This document shows positions 23,698 to 36,433 of a DNA stretch of 64,000 bases, one piece after another. The stretch comes from Dryocosmus kuriphilus. Lineage: Eukaryota; Arthropoda; Insecta; Hymenoptera; Cynipidae. The position numbers and the translations under genes are program-made. The first letter of the stretch is position 1, and each line of letters opens with the position of its first letter. The notes beneath the pieces are model-generated. The model saw only the letters and a program-made list of their open reading frames with translations. It ran no database searches and was not told the origin of the DNA. The stretch spans positions 133,125,570 through 133,189,569 of the forward strand of contig CM076192.1 of the NCBI GenBank assembly GCA_038277395.1. Reading direction: 5' to 3'.

Positions 23698-25448
23698 CGC
23701 CTACTGACCACCATTTCAGTAAAGTCTGCTTTTGTTTTAGATATGATAACCCAAAGCGTATCTGACGTTATTAGACCTATAAACATTTTGAATTGACATA
23801 CGAGTATTAGATATTACTAATAAGGGATAGTCCGAATCTTGTTAAATGTCAGATATTGGTTTAGATAATGAAATTATCACAAGATGATAAGCTTCCAGCC
23901 GTATCAAAGGGATATTTGCCTTTTCTATATTTAATTATACCCTCCACACAATGCTTACTGAATGCCTTACTGAATATTGGCGAAAGACTCTTCGGATAAA
24001 CCCATACATTGTTTATCTAAAAATCCCTACACCTCAATTTTTCTACTGGAAAAGTGGACTTAATTTTAATAATTCAGTTTCAATTAGCAAATTTTTCCTC
24101 GTATCTGACTTCATCTATATTATTCACTCTCACAAAGTATTCTATTAATTTCGCATATTTTACAACATTTTCCCGGACGCCCTTTATTTGAAAGAAATAC
24201 CCGTTCATATTCACTGAATTACAAAGCGGGTTTTCAGAATTAGACCCACATTCCTTCCTTCTGTATTAAAATTGATATTTGCTAAAAATATATTGCAATT
24301 CCTGAATTTTACCATATTTAAAAACCTTCAACAGGATTTTGGTCAATATGTGTCTTTTATATGCGAGCTTTCCCGGGAAAGGAAGAGAAATAAGCAAAAA
24401 ATATCTGAATGAATATCAGAACGAGTGAGCGATAATATTTAATTTTCTTCGAAACTCCCAACGGCCCTCGGCAAAATTTTATACTACGACGACGGTATGT
24501 TCCCGAGGCAGTCAAAGTTCATTCAACATGGAATACAATAGCAACCGGCCTTTCTACTAGGAATATCGAAGCATAGCACAGTCGATCAGAATGAAAAGGA
24601 ACATTCGGAACCCGGAAAAATTTTTCACATTATGTTACTTATTTCTAATTTATTATAAAATGTTTCTTCTACTCTCTTTATTTCTAACTTAATTTACTTT
24701 TGATTTGAGACTTTAGAAGAATAATGAAAGTTTCACAATAATTACTCAAATGTTATTCAATTAAAAGGGACATCGGAAAAATTGAAGTGCAAAAAGAGAA
24801 TGAAGAAGATCGTATTTCTGGAATTAAATTTAAAAGATTTTTGAAATGTTAAATTCTCTTTACTAAGAACTTTTTGATTTGAGTAAATAATAAAACAAGT
24901 TTTGTTTGAATAATTTTTATCTACGTCAGACAACTTCCGATGCGAACAGTTTGTCTTGCTCCTGACCGCCGTAACAGCCGGGAAAATGTGCTTTGTAGAA
25001 ATAGTGATTCCCACGTCCAAGAAAATAGAGTTATATTTAAAGCATTATTGAAACATTTTTTGACTAAATATGTATCTAAAAATGACAAAATCAAGAAAAA
25101 TTTTGATAAATTTAAGTAATTTCTCAAAAAAAAATCTTATTATTGAATTTTTTGCTAATCATTTATATAAATATCAACACAATATATCTAAAAAAGGTTT
25201 GTTAGAAAATGAAAGGTTTATGTTTGAAAACAATATGTCGAGGAAATTGAAGGGACAAAAAATAATTTCTACTATTTTTTCTAAATACAAAAAATGTATT
25301 ACAATTATTGTATATGTATATTGAAATTTAAAAAAAAAAATCAAAATATTGTAATTTACGAGATTTTGAAGAACAATCTAGTTTAAAGATATAAAGCTTG
25401 CTTAAACCTTTCTGAATAACTTATAAAAAAAAATTTATATCAACATGT
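23698..25448. other. AT-rich DNA with two GC-richer islands
   Basis: Islands at about 24420-24620 and 24905-25030 stand out in base composition. The second has an acceptor-like TTTTTATCTACGTCAG followed by an open plus-strand frame of about 35 codons. Either could be a 5' exon or control region of the sarcospan-like gene downstream, but the join cannot be proven from sequence alone. Confidence 0.3.
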
Positions 25449-25956
25449 AACCTGGTACATTAGGGTGGCTCAAAAATGCATTGGAAAAATTTTTTTAATG
25501 ATAGAGACCGACGCACCCCCCTATTTTGTGAGGTTTCCGGAGAAAATAATTCGCTATTTTTTATTTTTTTTTATTTATTTTTTTTTCTATTTTTAGTGCT
25601 GCCTCAAGGGTCCCGAAAAATACATGGGATTTTACATGGGAAAATGATGATTTTTAGAAAAATGAGGTAAACATTTCTGGGTTTATAGTTAGCTTTCGGG
25701 ACATTATCAGAAATTTTTAGGGAGTCTTCAAGGAATAATTTCTGATAAACAACTTTAAATTTTGACCCCCCCCCCCCCTTCCCCTCCAGCAGAACCCAAA
25801 AAATACCCCGAAAAACAGAAATGGAGAATTTTGACCGAAATTGGCATAAAAGAGTTTTGTTTTTCCATTTCGCACTATAACTTGTTGTTACTTGACAAGA
25901 CAAATATTTTTTATCATTGTTCAACTAATTTTTAATTGTTTAAACAATTTATTTAC
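25449..25956 (+). mobile_element. Dispersed repeat with GGGTGGCTCAAAA end, copy 1
   Basis: It matches 42945-43428 in inverted orientation from AGGGTGGCTCAAAA to TTTAATTGTTTAAACAATTT. The terminal GGGTGGCTC looks like a DNA-transposon end. It contains a C10 tract near 25770. No coding sequence; the other terminus was not found, so this is likely a truncated or solo end. Confidence 0.55.
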
Positions 25957-26385
25957 AGCATTCTGTGAGAATGTGTCATAATAAGTGTACGTTTCTAATG
26001 ACATGGAAACTATCTAATTAAAAATTGCAGTGACCATTGAAATGACCTATATATAATATACTGGAAATTTAATTTTACAATTTCAATTGTTCTGAATAAA
26101 ATGTTACTACAACTTTAGAATTTTTTATGGATGAAGTAAAAAATAAAATATTAAATAATTTGATGAAAAGTTGCAAATTTAATACCATTCATAATATTGG
26201 CAATGGGTAAACTTGAAACAACTGAAATTATAAAAGTTCTCTAATTGTTATTTTATGTTCAAGAAAATGATTGTCTAATAATTTGCTACCTGCGGACAAG
26301 CTTAATTATAATAACTTATTCACCATTTCAAATTATTTTGCTGGATCACTGGAATTCTTTTTAATAGCTCAACAGCAGAGCAAAA

Positions 26386-26418
<33 letters not shown>
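26386..26418. repeat. (TAA)n microsatellite
   Basis: About eleven perfect AAT/TAA triplets abut the SINE that follows. Confidence 0.9.
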
Positions 26419-26419
<1 letters not shown>

Positions 26420-26760
26420 GAGCCTTGGTGGGGCAGACGATTAAGCGCTCGGACTTCCTACTAGAGGTCCAGGGATTCGACCCCTGAGTCGGTACCTCTG
26501 GAATTTTTCCTATGTGCTTTTAGCGGGGTTCTGGTGGTTCGGATTCCACATTAAGCTGTAGGTCCCCCCACCATACACTTGGCTGCAATCCAGTCCGTGA
26601 ACGATGGGGTAAAAATTATACCAGACACGGACGCATCATGATGATATAATCCGGAAGAGCCCCGTGCAGAATTTTCAGTTTGGCACAAAAATCCATCTAA
26701 GAAAATGTCTTCGACATGTTGGGCTGTACCATCTTTAAAGTATGAGATATAATTTTTTTA
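26419..26760 (+). mobile_element. tRNA-derived SINE-like element
   Basis: The head has an A-box-like TGGGGCAGACGATTAAGCGC and a B box GGGATTCGACC spaced as in a tRNA gene, but no complete cloverleaf. It is followed by about 250 bp of unrelated body. The neighbouring (TAA)n and the GC-rich body in AT-rich DNA fit a SINE. Confidence 0.55.
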
Positions 26761-27170
26761 CATTCTCACCTCAATGAGAAGGTATTTTTTTTAAATATAA
26801 TAATAGTAATAATAAGACAGAAAAAAAGTATGCAGTTTTGAAGCCCAACATTCTTTAATAGTTAAAAAAAAATTCGAAAGTAGAGCAAAAATTGTTTTAA
26901 AAAATAGTAATTAAAGTAAAAAAAGTAATTTTTGTCAATAATTTTAAGCAAAACTGATGTATCACATTCAATTACATTTTTTTCTTGGAAACAGTTAAAA
27001 ATTGTTAACTTTATACAACGACTTTTGAATGTTACACTGTTTGGATGAATTTATTGTTTATAGTTAACATAGTTTAGCCTTTAAAGGAATATTAATGGGC
27101 CTGCGCTTAGGGCAAAACTAATAGCGGGTTTGAAAAGCCTTTGTAAATAATAATCAAATGCATTTTGCAG

Positions 27171-30100
27171 GATGGACCGACAATGGCGCCTTGCGTGACT
27201 TCCGCGATGAGTGTCGGCAATTTGAGCCAAGTTCGTGACGGGGATGACCCGGCAGCAATGCAGGAAGGCAACAACAGAAATAATAATAACAACAAAATTG
27301 ATTATGGAACTAACCGTGTCAGCAGCGCCGTCAGTGTTGGAAATATTTCCAAAATTCAAAGCCCAAAAGCTAAAGGTGAATAAATTTAGTGATAACTCAT
27401 AAAAGTTGAGATGCCAAAATCGTCAAATGACACGTTTTGGGACAATATAAAAAGGCAGATCTTTAAACCTTATGCCAAAGCACGTAGAATAGGGTGGAGC
27501 GAAATTATTTTTCTGGACAGAATGTTTGATTGATGCGAAAACTCTATTGAAGAATGTGATTATTCAGACTAAATCTGTATTTGCAAACGCTTTGAAACCA
27601 TTAGAATTTTTCAAGCAGTTTTTCATAAATTTAAACAAATTTTGAAACTTGAGTAGGTGTAATACCTTTTTAATTATTTTTGTTTTCTGTTATAAAACTG
27701 AATTATTGTAAAATATTTATTTTTACAGGGGCAGTTTCCACAGGTAATATCGGAAAAATTTTCCGAATAGAAAAAGAAAAGGAATTGGGAAGGGCACCTT
27801 CAATGGCAAATTGCTTGTCAACGACAGTCCCTGTTAATCTGGCAGCATCTAAAATAGCTGGCAGGCACACCCCCACTAGAAATTCCCTTAGACACAGCCG
27901 AATGATCGTGATGCACCGAACTGGCAACAGTAAGTAATTTTTTTTTTTACATTCTCATCAGAGAAGGTATTAGATTTATGTAAAATTTGACTTTCGAGGA
28001 TTTCATGAAATCTCCACGTTTTGAGACCTCCTGAATCCGAAAAAACTGTTTTTACGACGTTGTCTGTCTGTCTATTGTCGTTGTCGTCGTCGTTGTCCTT
28101 GTCGTTGGAGTCTGTTCCCACGATAACTTTCGAGAAGGACTAATCGGATTGGATTGCGCTTTGGTACACTTCTTTAAGGGGTAAAAAGAAAGGACGAGTT
28201 CGTTAACCAGCGGTTTTTGACCCACGGTTATGGTTTTATTCATCAAAAACGGTTTTCACAAAATCAAAAAATCCATTTTCCGGCTAAACTATGAGAGATA
28301 CAAGAAAAATGTAAGAATGTAAAATTATTCAATTTAAAAAAATCTACAAATTTTGTTTTAACTGATTTTTGATAAAATGAAGGGTTTTTGTTTTAATCAA
28401 GAAAACGCTATTAAAACTTAGAAACTGGTTTCCTGACAAAATATTCAAGATACAAAAAAAATGGTGAAGAAAAAAGTTATTCAATTCAAAAAGGTCTACA
28501 AATTTTGTTTTAAAAATTTTTTGACAAAATGCACGGTTTTTGTTTTAATCGATAAAATGTTATTAAAAATAAAAAATTTCAAATTTCGCGCCAAACTATA
28601 CAAGATACGAAAAAATGATAATAAACAAAGTTGTTCACCTTAAAACGATCTACAAATTTTCTCTATACAATTTTTTTGAGCAGACGCGTATTTTTTGATT
28701 TATTCGTGAAATATGTTATGAAATATAAAGAAAACCACTTTTCAGCAAAACTATGCAAGATATGAGAAAATATTAACAAGCAGAATTGTTCACCTTGGAA
28801 AGAGCTGCAAACTTTATTTATAAGACTCATCGTTTTACTTTTAAGAATGGAAATCCTGTATTGTGAAAATTTGGAAAATCACAAGAAAACTTTACCAATC
28901 TACAATGTGTTTAAAAAGAATGTAATTATCGAGCGCGAAGCGCGAGTGTCATGTTGAGAATGTATTCCTTAAGGGCGATAGAGCCTTAAGTAAAATAATT
29001 TCTTTTGTAATTTTCAATTTAAAGGTTTATATGATCCATAACTACCGAGCGCGTAGCGCGAGGGGAATAATATATCGAACGCGAAGCGCGAGTGCCAACA
29101 GACGCGTGCCTCAGGCGCGCTCATACTTCCCGCGAAGCGCGCGACAGATTTTTTAAAATTCATTATCACAGTTTTATGTGACAAAAAATTTGACAAAATC
29201 CTGGTTGACTTTAAAAAAAAACCTGTTTGAAATATTCACGAGAGAACGGAAGTTTTACTCAACGGTTTCGAAATTTTGGGAATTTATCAGGTTTTAAACG
29301 TGAGCTAATGACTCGACTTTAGGTTCCAACATTTTAAAAGGCAACGGAAGTTAATGACTCCTAATTCTCTTTAATGCGCTTCGCCACTAATTTTAATCTT
29401 AAACTTGAAATTTTCGCATCTAGATTTTTATGGTCAGCATTATTTATTAGTTACTCATCCGACAATCGGAAATTTCATGTTTATTAATCATGAACACGTG
29501 AATGGATCGTGAATCCTTAAACGTCCAGATATTTTATAAATTTAGAAAAAAAATTGTAAAGTGATTTTTTAAGAAAAAAATACGTTTTTTTCATTTACTA
29601 AGTCAAGGTTAAATGAAAAAAGGATGCCTAAGCTGATAACTAAATTAGTTCCGTTAAACAGGTTTGCTAAGATAATATGATTGTCATCGGGTAATATTTT
29701 CTCCCATTTTTACATCGCTTATCATCAACCCATGAAATTCCAGAAAGTACTTCAGAGTGCATTATTTTTGTATTAAAAAAATATTTGCTTTTACAAAATA
29801 ATGCATAAAAAAAAATACAAAATGTAAATTTATACTGTTTTTAAATAAATAAATTGACCAAATTGCAAAAGGTAACAAATTAAAGAGAATTATTTTATAG
29901 ATTGGATCTTATGTAACCATGATACGGTTGAGCGAACTAAAATTATAGTTTCCATGACTACAATTCTCGTCAGCCAAATAAAAAATTCAAACGTATTTCT
30001 CCAGCTAATTAATATTTCTGCATTTGAATAAACCGAAGACTAGTATCTGAATAATGTTTCCTCTTATTAATAGTATGATTCAAAATTGAACATTATTAAA

Positions 30101-33100
30101 CATCTGACTCACATCTTTCGAAAATTAAAACAATTACTAACTTAAAATTAAATAATTCAAAAATCAAGAAAAAATTTACTTTAGACAGTTAGAACTGAAA
30201 GCCTACCCCGATTTTTGTCTAGGTAAAACAACAGTTTATCTTACATTCGTTTTTATTTTGGGAATGGAGCAATGACACCGTGACACAGTATTTCTAGTCT
30301 GCAGTGTGGCCAAATTTACTCTTTGATTCATATTTCTCTTCAGAATTTCTCCCTCATAAACATATGAAGATATTAACATATTTACTGAACTTCCATAAAA
30401 TCATAAGTTTAATTCTAAAAATTATAATAATAAAGTCAAAATTTTGCACTTCTTGCATCAAAATAGAACTTATAAATGCAATTTTTATATATATCTCCTT
30501 GTTCATTAGCGCATAAAAGATAAAAATATTTCACCGGAAATAGCAGAGCGGGAAACTTTCAGTTTCGAATCGCCATCTCTCTTCAGACTCCAATTCCAAT
30601 TTTCGTCGCTTCGTTGTATTTAAATCGCCGCGAGCATTAACGGCATGCATTTGAGCCTGAGCACTTCTTTTTTAGATATTTTCCTACGTTACTTTTCAAC
30701 CCTTTTTTTAGAGAGTAAAAGAAAGAAAAATAGAGGTTATTGTGTAATTTTTTTCCTGTTTTCATATTATATGAATATGCATTATCATAATTCAATTGAA
30801 ATTAGAATTTATGTATCAAGATTGATTTATTGGGAGAATAATTATAAGGGGTGCTATAATAACAGCGGAACCTTGGCTATATCTTTTACACGTACAATGT
30901 AGGAGATGGCGTAATAGGGGAATTGTAAACATGTTCTTACAAAGCATTAATGGCATTAAACATGTATTGGGGTCACCGTATGACAGAACTTAAGTTTCCT
31001 ACCCAAGAGGCGTAGGCTGATGGATTTACGGCAGTTTCTTTCCTTGTCATATGAATGGCATTGCTTTTGCCATTTCCCGCGGAAAATACGCACAAAAAAT
31101 CGAAGGTTCTACGCAACTCATTACTTGTGGCTGCTTTTTATTATTCGCAATTTGTTTGCTGAAAGCCATGTATCACTTAACCGATTCCAACTTTACCGAA
31201 ATTTTTTCGCAATAACCCAGATAGCCAGAGTTGTAGTTCAGCTAGTTGGTGATCAACTTTTTTCGTCAACTTTAAGCCAACTTTACGTCAACTTCAGAAT
31301 TTACAATTGTTACCGTCAAGTTGTTGTCCGATTGCGGCAGTAGATTAACGGAGAGTTGCTCTACCAACTAACTTCACTTTGCGGTTAGTTTGACGGTAAC
31401 AAGTTGTAGTTCAACTAATTGGTGATCAACTCTTTTCGTCAACTTCAGAATTTACAACTGTTACCGTCAAGTTGTTGTCCGATTGCGGCAGTAGATTAGC
31501 GGAAAGTTGCTCACCAACTTAACCTCAATTTGCGGTTAGTTGTGCTATCTGGGAACTCACGTCCAAACGAAATAAGATATCGACTTGAAATTTTAGGAAA
31601 TTAAATCAAATATTTTCAAAAAATGAAAGTTTTTGTAATTATAAAAATGTATGAACGTGAAAACCTTCGCTAGAGCTTTTTATTTAATTTTCTAAATTTT
31701 CGACTCGATATCTCATTTCGTGAATCGTGTGGATCTGAGTTCTTACGAAAAAATATCAGTAATGTAGGAACTGGGTAAGCGGTAAATGGCCTTAAAACTT
31801 TTCAGCCAAATGGAAAACAAAAATAGGTAATTTCATTTGAAATCGGGTAGGATATTCGATATTGGTTCAAAAAGTCTTAACTTTTCTTTCGGGGGGAGGC
31901 GGTTCTTTACATTGATTTAAAGTTTTTTTTATAAGCTAATAGGTTCCTAAAAAGGTTTGTAATTATTACAATAATTTATTAATTTCTATCATCAACTTTT
32001 AAGTTATGAACTTTAAAAAATTCAATCGACTGAAGGTGCGGAGGAAATTTGCGACACCACCTGTGTCGTACTGAATATACATGACACATTATACAATCGT
32101 TTGATCTGCTCCTACGTATGTATTATGCTTGCCTCCATAAGTTCAGCGAACTGTATGCTATGTTTTATCACCCATAACATTTCGTTAACAATAATCCATT
32201 TTGTTGATCACAAATATTATTTATTTTTTATAAATAAACGCTGTGTCTGTTTATTTTATTCCCTAACTAGTTTGATTTTTGAGAAATTGATTTTTTTATT
32301 GTAATACAAAGAAAAACATTTTTTTGAGAAAAGTGAATTTAAAGATTCCAAAATCCTCCGCCATTTTCATTTTTGAAATTTTCTCTTTAGATTTTGAAGC
32401 AATGTGAAATACCCTATTAAAAGAGATAGAAAAAATTGTTTTATTACTATTCGGGCATTAACAAATTGTGTTTCCTGCACCTTTTCTCTTTCAATTTTTA
32501 ATAAAACTTAATTTTGGGTTGAGCCAGAAAATTTAATTGACTGATGCGTGATGAGAATGCAATTCAGGAAATTATAAGTTTCTTCCCTTCTAAATTCCTA
32601 AATGCAGATGTCAATTTTATTCATTTGTGAAGACTATAAGTAAATTTTAATTCATACTCGTCCCTATACATCTATACAAAAAATTCTCTACATTTTATGT
32701 GTCCACATGCCTGCATAAGAATTTGTAGAATAAAATATTCAAAACAGCGGATTCATTTCGACTTCCTCAGCCAGTCGTAAAATAAAAGTCTTTGAATTAT
32801 AAAAATGTAAAATTAAAGTTTTTGGATTAATAATTGTTTAAGAAAAAAAAATGATTAAACTCTACCAGAGTAAATTTAAAAAACAGTAATTTCCTTTGCA
32901 GTGTTCAGTTTTTTTTTCAACCTTCATTTGGTTCAGCTTTTTTTGCTTCCTATTCCCATTATTCTACGGCGACTTGTCTTGCGGTTTCAAATGCCCTAAT
33001 CGTGAAAATACTCTCCCGCTGGGATTTTCAGTCTCTTTTAACAAAGGCAATTACTTGGGATGAATTTCCAGTAAAGACTCGTTAAAGCTATAAATCATTA

Positions 33101-35216
33101 TCTTTGATCACTCGAGCGAAATAACGCATTTCAGATGAGCAGAATCTGAAATTACTTTTCTTACAGTGTTCGGTTTCAGAAAAAATGGAATCGTTAGTTT
33201 GAATTATTTTTTCAGAAAGAGAAAAGCAATCATCTCTTCATCTTGGTAACAATTCTTTTTATCTACCCAATACAATTAAAAAATACACAAAGAAATGAAA
33301 TGAAGTAAAACATGAAATGAAGAAAGTTTTTTAAATTCAAATGCTTTTCAAATTTGGATTTTTAACTTTCGAAATTTAAAAACTTTTAAGATGAATTATT
33401 TTAGTAATAATAAATCTGAAAGGTTTTTAAATTTCAAAAGTTTAAAATAAAAAGTTAAACAAATTTTAAAGCTACGCCCAATAATAATATTAAAGTATTT
33501 AAAACGGAAGTCCTGACAAATTGAAAATTAATACAATTTTTTAAAATTGTGAGATATCAAATTGAAGCATTCAAAATTTAATAAAATATAAAAAAATGTT
33601 CTATACGCGTTTTATTAATTTGAAATCTGCATTTTTGAGATATTACAAGAAAAACGAAATTGTACTATATTGCCAAAAATTTCTTTCAACACATTAATGT
33701 CTATTTTTTAAAACCCAATATTAAATATTTCATCTTGAACTTGTTCGATTTCAATTAGAAATGATAAAATATTCAACATTCTCCATTTGAAAATTGTTTA
33801 ATTTGTAAGTTTCCGAAGCCAAAAACTTGTAGGTTGAAATTATTTAACGCTGCGCAAATGTACACATCTAATTTTGAACCATTTCAGTTTTTAATATTCC
33901 ACTCTCCAACGCTTCTCTTTAAACGTGTTAATTTTTAAAGGCGTTTTTTTTCAAATTTTTTAATTCTTGAAGAAATGCAGTTTTAAATTTTGGATTTTGA
34001 TACTTTTATAGCAAAAAAATATTTTGATTTTGAAGATAAATTTTAACAATCTTTCTCTTTGGTATCTACATAAACCCTTCTTACCTAAATACCGTATAGC
34101 TCGAAAAACAATAATAATAGGTTATACAATATAATGTTTATTTTTTAATTTTTTAGTACCAAGAAAGTCGCAGCCGCCTCTTCTTCGACATCGCCGTTTA
34201 GCAAGATCAATAGCAGCTATGCAAATGATTGTCGGCATTGCAGTAACTTCCTTCTCATTATTCCTCTTACTGTGGGCACCCAGTTTATCAGTTTTCGACA
34301 ATCCTTATTGGAGCGGCATACCTGTAAGGAAAAGAGGATTATTATAATTTTCAATTGTAATTTCCAGTCTTAATTTTAGTTAATACTCTGAAAGGCATTA
34401 TTACAGAAATCACTTGAGTGCACATTTTATGTATTTCTATTTCTTAGATGTTTACTTTGATAGCGCTGATAAGACTATAACAAGAATTGTAGAATCAATT
34501 TTTCAGTTTAAATTGTTTCACTTTAGCTTTTGATTTCTGGAAGTTTTGGAATATGTCTCTTGTGTTGCTTCAAGAAAGGATACACAAGAATGGGACCCGG
34601 TATCTGTCTTTCTGCAACGAAGGTCAGTACAAAATTTTCCAAAAAACATTCTTTTACAAAGAACGTTTTTTTGGAATAATTATGAATTTCAAATTTGTTC
34701 AAACACCCGATTACCACCGAAATTTTGAACAATATTTGACAAAAAGAAATACAAGAGTTTGAAAAATAATAATTTCCACTCCTCTTGATTATTTTTCTCA
34801 TTAAACGTTTCTTACTTCTCTGATAACAGGTAATTAGTGCTTTTTTTGCTGCTGTTGCGTGCGGATCCTGCATAATTGCCTGCATCGCATCAACAATGCA
34901 CCTGGTGCATCTCATAGGGTTGGAGTGCACTTCCTCCTGTTTTGCAAGACCAGGAACTTGTGTTTGCAGACCTCGTGGAAATTCCACTCTCGACGTAGAT
35001 CCAACCCTTAGATATTCAGACCTTGACTGTTCAGAAGTTCAAAATATTCTCACAATTATTTTAATTTTCTCTGCTTCCTTCAACGGTCTCGGTATCATAG
35101 TTGCTGGATTATATTGCTACCTTCATTGGAGTACTCGAGAAAAAAGACCACAATATTTTCAAGTCAGAACCAATAACTCTAGACCTATTTACAATCCGAA
35201 TCTCAGTGGACGATGA
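27171..35216 (+). CDS. Sarcospan-like four-pass membrane protein (3' exons)
   Basis: Exons are 27171-27375, 27729-27929, 34157-34323, 34527-34622 and 34830-35216. Phases 1, 1, 0, 0 agree at every junction with good donors (GTAAGT, GTAAGG, GTCAGT) and acceptors; the stop TGA is at 35214. The 351 visible residues comprise a cytoplasmic N-part with SAMSVGNLSQV, SAVSVGNISKI and GAVSTGNIGKI repeats, a basic LLRHRRLARS stretch, and TM1 (MIVGIAVTSFSLFLLLWAPS). FDNPYWSGIP leads into TM2. After TM3 (ISAFFAAVACGSCIIACI) comes a Cys-rich loop (CTSSCF..CVC..LDCSEV), then TM4 and a short tail. This arrangement matches sarcospan, a tetraspan-like part of the dystrophin-glycoprotein complex. The first exon is not identified; the preceding exon must end in phase 0. 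The third intron position and loop cysteines support the family call, made from memory. Confidence 0.72.
27949..28905 (-). mobile_element. Dispersed repeat, copy 2
   Basis: Inverted copy of 10113-11052, with the same triplet tract (about 28075-28110) and tandem units. It begins only about 20 bp after the 5' splice donor of the second visible sarcospan-like exon, so it is an intronic insertion that left the donor intact. Confidence 0.65.
28926..29145. repeat. Cluster of CGCGAAGCGCG palindromes
   Basis: Near-identical GC-rich hairpins in AT-rich DNA: GAGCGCGAAGCGCGAG near 28931, GAGCGCGTAGCGCGAG near 29046, GAACGCGAAGCGCGAG near 29078 and CGCGAAGCGCGCG near 29131. A GCCTCAGGCGCGC segment lies between the last two. 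It lies in the large intron of the sarcospan-like gene. Confidence 0.75.
29146..31215. other. Intronic sequence of the sarcospan-like gene
   Basis: AT-rich. A GC-richer patch at about 30540-30660 interrupts it; no exon signature was recognised there, and an enhancer is only a guess. Several 60-107-codon open frames here lack splice or family support. Confidence 0.4.
31216..31553. mobile_element. MITE with CCCAGATAGC terminal inverted repeats
   Basis: Ends are CCCAGATAGC (31216) and GCTATCTGGG (to 31553). The interior is two diverged copies of a GTTGTAGTTCA..GCGGTTAGTT block of about 160-180 bp. There is no ORF. The first nine bases match the CACTA-like element's terminus (CCCAGGTAG) at eight positions. 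Flanks show AA on both sides; a 3-bp duplication is not evident. Confidence 0.6.
31554..34156. other. Intronic AT-rich sequence
   Basis: Remainder of the 6.2-kb intron before the first transmembrane exon. Nothing else was recognised. Confidence 0.45.
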
Positions 35217-35226
35217 CCTTCAGGTT

Positions 35227-35248
35227 TTCCGTCGAAATTTCGACGGAA
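35227..35248. promoter_or_regulatory. 22-bp perfect palindrome in the 3' UTR
   Basis: Begins TTCCGTCGAAA and reads identically on both strands. It sits 11 bp after the sarcospan-like stop codon and can form an 11-bp RNA stem, though with no loop bases if fully paired. Confidence 0.8.
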
Positions 35249-35280
35249 GTTTGCCTTTGACCTATTCGAAGTCTACGTTC

Positions 35281-35286
35281 AATAAA
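35281..35286 (+). terminator. Candidate polyadenylation signal AATAAA
   Basis: AATAAA lies 65 bp downstream of the sarcospan-like stop codon, a plausible distance for a short insect 3' UTR. Confidence 0.5.
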
Positions 35287-35299
35287 AAGTTTTAATTTT

Positions 35300-36433
35300 C
35301 CCTAAGATCATAAAATAGATCTCTGGAAAAATTATTGACAAAATTATTATCGTGACAGTTACGATAATTATGCTGGATCTGTTGTCAATAGTTTCGGCTT
35401 GAGATTTTTTAAAGCACAAGTTGTCACACATTCCTCGGTGGGATTCAGTTAGGCAATGCTAAATTTTATTCGATTAGGATATTTGAATTACAGTCTAAAC
35501 TGAATTGAAATTGTTAAAATAAGATAAATACTCAAACGAGTATTGCATTTCTCAATTTTTTCGAGCAGTAAAATTTGGTAAATTAAAAAAGAGGGAGGAA
35601 ATATATATATATAAAGCTTACTTTATTGTCCACGGTAATATTAAGTTCTGTCTCTTTTTAATTTTAAATGTAGAAAATTTATATTTTTGCAACTTTGAAG
35701 AATTTGAACGTGTTTTTATTTTTGAATAGTCAGATTACTGTCACTGGTTCACTAAAACGGGTCTCAATTGCGAATCAGAGTAGCTTGTTCCGGATGTTGG
35801 AATTCATTTAATTAAATGTAATTCAAACTTTATAAAACTCAAAAGTTGCACTCGTTAACTTTACAATGCAATAATCTTGATAGTAGAATATTTTTTATTA
35901 ATTTTATGTTCTTTATTTTAAAAAATGTAAAATTTTTGTATTCAGAATTTTATCTGAAAATTTTAACTCATGCTAAATTACAATTAAATCATTATTCGAA
36001 CATCCGAGTACATTGTTACAATTCAGCAAGAACTTCAGTATTCCTAGATTTAAGATATGTGACCGAAAAGGGTGAATTTCCGTGAGTGTGCATATTTAAA
36101 ATTTTACTAGGATTTAAGATTTATAAACTATAATAGAGGCAGTTATCATTGGAAATAGTTTTATGTCTAATGTACAAAATATCTGAACCAAAACTAAAGT
36201 TATTTAAAAAAATAAGAAATCAATTAAATGAGGTCCCTCAGATAAGAGACGAAACGTTATTTTGAATAAGACCCACAAAATTATTAAACTTTTTTTGTCT
36301 GGATGTGTTGACTTATTTCTTCTATCGTTTCTTTTCCCGGACGTTAAATCAATAATGAGGATTTTAAAAATCTCTCCTCTTTCATATCATTAACGTTACC
36401 TATTCTTCAGATTAATTTTTCGTGAATGGGTGT
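35300..36433. other. AT-rich intergenic sequence
   Basis: Contains a short (AT)n run near 35600. No gene was supported. Confidence 0.4.

Noticed and set aside
26430..26500. True tRNA gene
   Set aside because: Same reasoning: box-like motifs inside a longer repeat body next to (TAA)n.
30645..31343. ORFs of 85 and 107 codons as genes
   Set aside because: Intronic, one runs into the MITE, no conserved pattern.
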